A stretch of DNA of 30,623 bases. Origin: Lewinellaceae bacterium. Its GTDB lineage: Bacteria > Bacteroidota > Bacteroidia > Chitinophagales > Saprospiraceae. The stretch is from assembly GCA_016708875.1 (NCBI GenBank), contig JADJFA010000017.1:1-30623 (forward strand), read 5' to 3'. Of the stretch, positions 27,470 through 30,623 are shown piece after piece. The notes below the pieces were generated by a model, which was not told where the DNA came from, did not search any database, and saw only the letters and a program-made list of their open reading frames with translations. The first letter of the stretch is position 1, and each line of letters starts with the position of its first letter. A program made the translations under genes and the position numbers.

Positions 27470-30254
27470 TCCCGCCCACTGATAAGGATCCAAGCCGCAT
27501 CCCGCAACTCCTTCTGCGCTGCCCGGAATGCCTCCGGGATGGTCATTTTCTGTTCTTTACCCGCGCTTAGCCTCAGCGTCGGGAGGTAGCCATTTCTTGC
27601 TAAATGTAGAGTCATTAATAATTGAGGTCTGCTTGCTGGGCACCTGCCGGAGGCTCATAATCGTACTTGGCTCCTGCGACCTGAAGGGCCGCTGCAGGCC
27701 GTACACGCCTTCATTTCGCCTTATGTCGCCAAGGCCAGTTTCGCAGGCGGAGAGGACAACTAATTCGGTATTGCTCAGGTTCATCTGGCTGTTCTCTCGT
27801 GAGCCGTCAGGATGCCGTCTTCCATGCCGGGCTTGAGGGGTTTCCCCGGTTTTCCAGGCGTGGTTGGCTCCGGCGAGGAGGCATGGGCGGATCATGGGGT
27901 GGTCAGAGTCGGGGAAAAAGAAGCTGCGGTTGCGATGTGCAGGATTCGGGGGAGATGATTTTCCGTCCGCACCGATGGTTTGAAGCTTCTTCGGTAAACA
28001 CATAACCGCGGTGGGTTTGGGTGTGGATACCCGCGCTGTTTTAGGATGCGTTTGGGTTGCCTGCTTTGGCAGTAAATGGCAGGCTCCCCAAGTGCCGACG
28101 CAAGTAGAGTCGGTATCGAAAGTTGAGTTCCCCGGGGGTGACGGATATTGAGTCCATCAAGCAATGGATTTCAGGATGGCGGTGCTGTCTGAGTCGTATT
28201 GGATGCTGCCGAAAAGCAGGCGCTGCTTAGTTCCGATTTTATCTGGTTGGGCACCTGACCACTGGGTGCTGCCGAGTTCGACCCCAATTGGGTAGGGATC
28301 GGCTGCACTGAACGGGGATTGATGGGAATAGCAGCCAGGTTGGGACGATGGAGGAGTCTCGGAAGGAGAGTAATAGATGGTTTTTATTCCGTTCCCAACC
28401 TCTAAAGGGAGTTTAGTTCTTTCCAGTGGTTTCAAAGCAGTTCGTGCAATGTTTTGGTGGTTTTCCGACGACAATCACGCCGCGGACTGCTGGAGAGTAA
28501 CTGTTTGATATAGTGTCCGCTGCGCCCACCGTTTCGTTGGAGCAGGAGTCGGGTTGTTTTTTTTTTCCCGAGCAGAAGAATGAAAATGCGGCTGTTCCCG
28601 TTCCTGGTAAAAGCAACAGGGCAGCGTACATGATGCTGTCAGTATTTTGGAATTGACACCAAAAGGACAAACCCAACAGCCGCTGTCCATTTTCAAAGCC
28701 GCCCAGACCTCCTGCCAATTGACTTGTCGAACGGCCGCATACCCGGCGACCGAGCGGATGAGTTCTTTTTCAGCGGCAGCGGCTTTTCTTCGAGATCGTC
28801 CATGTTTCCGCTCGACAACGGCTTGGCGTATTCAGCGGCTGGGTGGTGGTAGTAGCCTTTTAGGCTGTCTGCTGCTTCGGGATTAGTGACGCAATCTGTT
28901 CAATCGCCTCTGCTTAGAGTAGAAAACCTTTGTAAAGCGCATTATTGAAGCAGATTTCGGGCGCTTGCCCAAATATGCCGCTGTACGGCTAGCAAAGGCT
29001 AAAAATTCATCAACCTTCAACTGATAAAAAGGATGTTTTCATTATCTCTCGTTCAGAAAAAATATGGAAAATTGAGTATTATACGATTGGATATATCCCC
29101 TGCAATCTCCTCTTGCAAAGGATCAGATTAAGAACTCTTTGTGTTCACTTCACAGCCACTTTTCCTAAGCCCTCAACGTGTTTTTGATATATCTCCCAAC
29201 TTTCCCAGCGTTTTTCCAAAGGGTTTTAGCTCAAAATTGTTGCCGGATTTATCGTATTTGCCCATGTAACGATACAAGTTGAGTTCATAAGACCCGGTTG
29301 CATGGTCTGCTATGTTTTCCTTTTCCTACGGTCCTCTCCGGATAGCTTTTGACTTCTAGGTAAAACCTGTTCAGCTTCATAGATGCCCATTCTTGTATAT
29401 ACATTTGCTAGTTCTTTTAAACTTACATCTGATGGGATTTCAATTCCCAGTATTTTTGCGTAGATTGCTGATTCGAGATAAAACGGTTCAGCGCTTTCGT
29501 ATTACCCATCGTTTGATATAAGCCCTAACGCCGTATTGTTCTGACATAGCGGTTTCTCTACAGTTGCTTTTTCACCGAATGGCATTGGCGTCAAGGAAAA
29601 GTGGTTCAACGCAAATTGCTATGTTCTCGTAAAAAATCCCAAGGCGGACTAAACTCTCCGCATACAGGGTTTCTTTCCCCAATATTTTTCACTTCCTTTT
29701 CTTTTGACTTCAAGATAAGTGGTTCGCTTTTTCGTTGTTTTCCAAGTCACTATGGTATTTTGCAAGACTTTCATTATGGTCTTTTCCCATAATCAACGTG
29801 TTCTTTGCCAAGCGTTTTTCTGAAAATGGCGATGGCTTCCAGAAATCAAACGGCTCCCGGCTTTTTCGTATTTTTCTAACATTATTATGATAGAAAATTG
29901 CAAGATCGTCTAGACATGGGGCATAATCTGGATGTTCCTTTCCAGATGATTTTGCCCAGATGTCAAAGGCATCAAATGCCATTTTCGGCCTCAGGATTGT
30001 CCTTTTAAAATAATTCACCTGCCCCGGTTATGGCAACGGCATCCGCTTATCCTGCCGACTCCCGCCCCAGCGCTTTTCAAGGAGCTAACGTTTCAGCCAT
30101 AACATTCACCTCAAGCGCTTTATTTAAATCCCGCTTGTCAGTGAGCGAAGAAGCGGAATGAGACTATCCACCTGTTTTATGACGGTAGAGTCCGCATTAC
30201 AATACAATCAAAAAAGGAAGGAGAAAAAAACGGGTAGGAGAAAAGTGGTTTCAT
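27452..30254 (-). pseudogene. TPR-CHAT protein 4, heavily frameshifted
   Basis: First gene of the minus-strand block in transcription order. The start at 30254 is placed by the shared leader and an MKPLFSYPFF signal-like start. TPR fragments (KSSGKEHPDYAPCLDDLAIF, RLAKNTLIMG) span about 29000-30000 with many breaks. The CHAT half is readable in pieces: KTIYYSPSE, HPMIR, ANHAWKTGE, QMNLSNTELVVLSACETGLG (cysteine present) and IMSLRQVPSKQTS. Two differences from copies 1-3: the catalytic histidine codon is not readable (the HIATHGFFF site at 27920-27945 gives HIATAASFS), and the palindrome-bearing segment between FFFPD and HPMIR is absent. An extra palindrome-like insert lies at 27556-27588. At roughly 930 codons it is the shortest of the four. 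Confidence 0.72.
27556..27588. repeat. Degenerate TTTACCCGC-type palindrome in CHAT 4
   Basis: Left part TTTACCCGCGCTTAGCC and right part CAGCGTCGGGAGGTA pair imperfectly. It is inserted between the KKWL and MTIPEAF codons, a place where the other three CHAT genes have only two or three codons, so it looks like a separate insertion of the element. Confidence 0.5.
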
Positions 30255-30320
30255 TACGCATTGAATTGGGTTAGTGAATAAATTTCGAAGCGTGCATTAG
30301 GGATAACGAAAGCTAAGATA
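30255..30320 (-). promoter_or_regulatory. Leader of TPR-CHAT gene 4 with -7-like box
   Basis: The minus strand shows TATCTTAG (30313-30320), similar to TAnnTTTG, 59 bp before the ATG. It is followed by TTATCCC, GCACGCTTCGAAATTTATTC and the start region, matching the leaders of the other CHAT genes but with the last box (GTCGCGTT) diverged. Confidence 0.4.
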
Positions 30321-30408
30321 TGTAAGAACTACCTTGTGTTTGTGAAATTCTCAATTTATATTCTCACTGAATCCAAAGATTCTTTGCGTTCCTTTCCCAA
30401 AATTCGCC
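30321..30408. other. Intergenic gap between divergent genes
   Basis: About 90 bp between the leader of TPR-CHAT gene 4 (minus) and the plus-strand gene starting at 30409. A/T-rich at its left side; probably carries the plus-strand promoter, which I could not pick out. Confidence 0.3.
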
Positions 30409-30623
30409 ATGCGATCTTTTCTACTGCTCTTTTCTACACCTCATATTCTCCAAGCTTTGGACAAAAAATGCTCTCCTCATGACCGCGTCAACCGCGCTAA
30501 AACCTACTAAATTCTCTGCTGGAGATGTGCTCCGTTTCCGCCTTGTGGGTGAAGAAGATTACTGGTACCAACAATGAATGCAGACATCTTGACCGAATCA
30601 AACACTTTGCTGCTGGACAATTT
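30409..30623 (+). CDS. Secreted protein of unknown function, N-terminal part, runs off the window
   Basis: The start at 30409 gives a signal-like start (MRSFLLLFSTPHILQALD). After one frame change near 30463 (an A6 run, AAAAAA) the next frame reads TKNALLMTASTALKPTKFSA, then GDVLRFRLVGEEDYWYQQ. After a further change come MNADILTESNTLLLDNF at the edge. The KFSAGDVLRFRLVGEEDYWY stretch looks like a small beta-rich domain such as those in Bacteroidota hypothetical secreted proteins. I do not recognise a family with a known role. It is transcribed away from the protease block. Confidence 0.5.

Noticed and set aside
7008..30254. Type III-E CRISPR (Craspase) TPR-CHAT
   Set aside because: There is no CRISPR array or Cas gene nearby, and these CHAT proteins carry signal peptides and kinesin-light-chain-type TPRs, unlike the Craspase protease.
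1..30623. tRNA or rRNA genes
   Set aside because: I saw no cloverleaf-like sequence with a conserved T-loop and no rRNA signature while reading both strands; a dedicated scan was not possible.

Overview
The window reads as a Bacteroidota chromosome segment, most likely Saprospirales-like (for example the Haliscomenobacter or Lewinella group). The reasons are a TonB-dependent receptor followed by a DUF4249 lipoprotein, A-rich start contexts without Shine-Dalgarno sequences, TAnnTTTG-like -7 boxes, and an expanded family of caspase-TPR and TPR-CHAT proteins. This placement is inference from gene content.

Almost every gene is interrupted by single-base frameshifts. Where the intended frame can be recovered, the break often sits at a short homopolymer (GGG, TT or A5). 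Frameshifts are densest at both ends of the window and also hit glmM, which is normally essential. I therefore think many are sequencing or assembly errors rather than decay, but this cannot be settled here. Coordinates for broken genes span the whole recognisable gene.

Left part, plus strand (543-6974): a broken TonB-dependent receptor, a broken DUF4249 gene, phosphoglucosamine mutase (glmM) running into a 44-codon tail of a DinB-family protein, a long nested inverted repeat, and a cysteine desulfurase. The cysteine desulfurase converges on the minus-strand block across a small hairpin.

Main part, minus strand (7008-30254): eight large cysteine-protease-fold genes in one direction. In transcription order, four TPR-CHAT genes (30254 to 17123) come first, each with its own similar leader. 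Four caspase (C14)-EF-hand-TPR genes (16935 to 7008) follow, joined by three junctions of exactly 11 bp. Within each family the protease part is nearly the same between copies, while the TPR arrays differ. This suggests a set of common effectors with varied sensor or partner-binding domains.

Small palindromes lie inside these genes, often in frame. One type (arms TTTACCCGCCGAAGC) sits between signal peptide and caspase domain and recurs in CHAT genes and at their 3' ends. Another (CGTCGGAAGGGTTT arms) lies inside three of the four CHAT domains. The right edge holds the start of a plus-strand secreted protein of unknown function.
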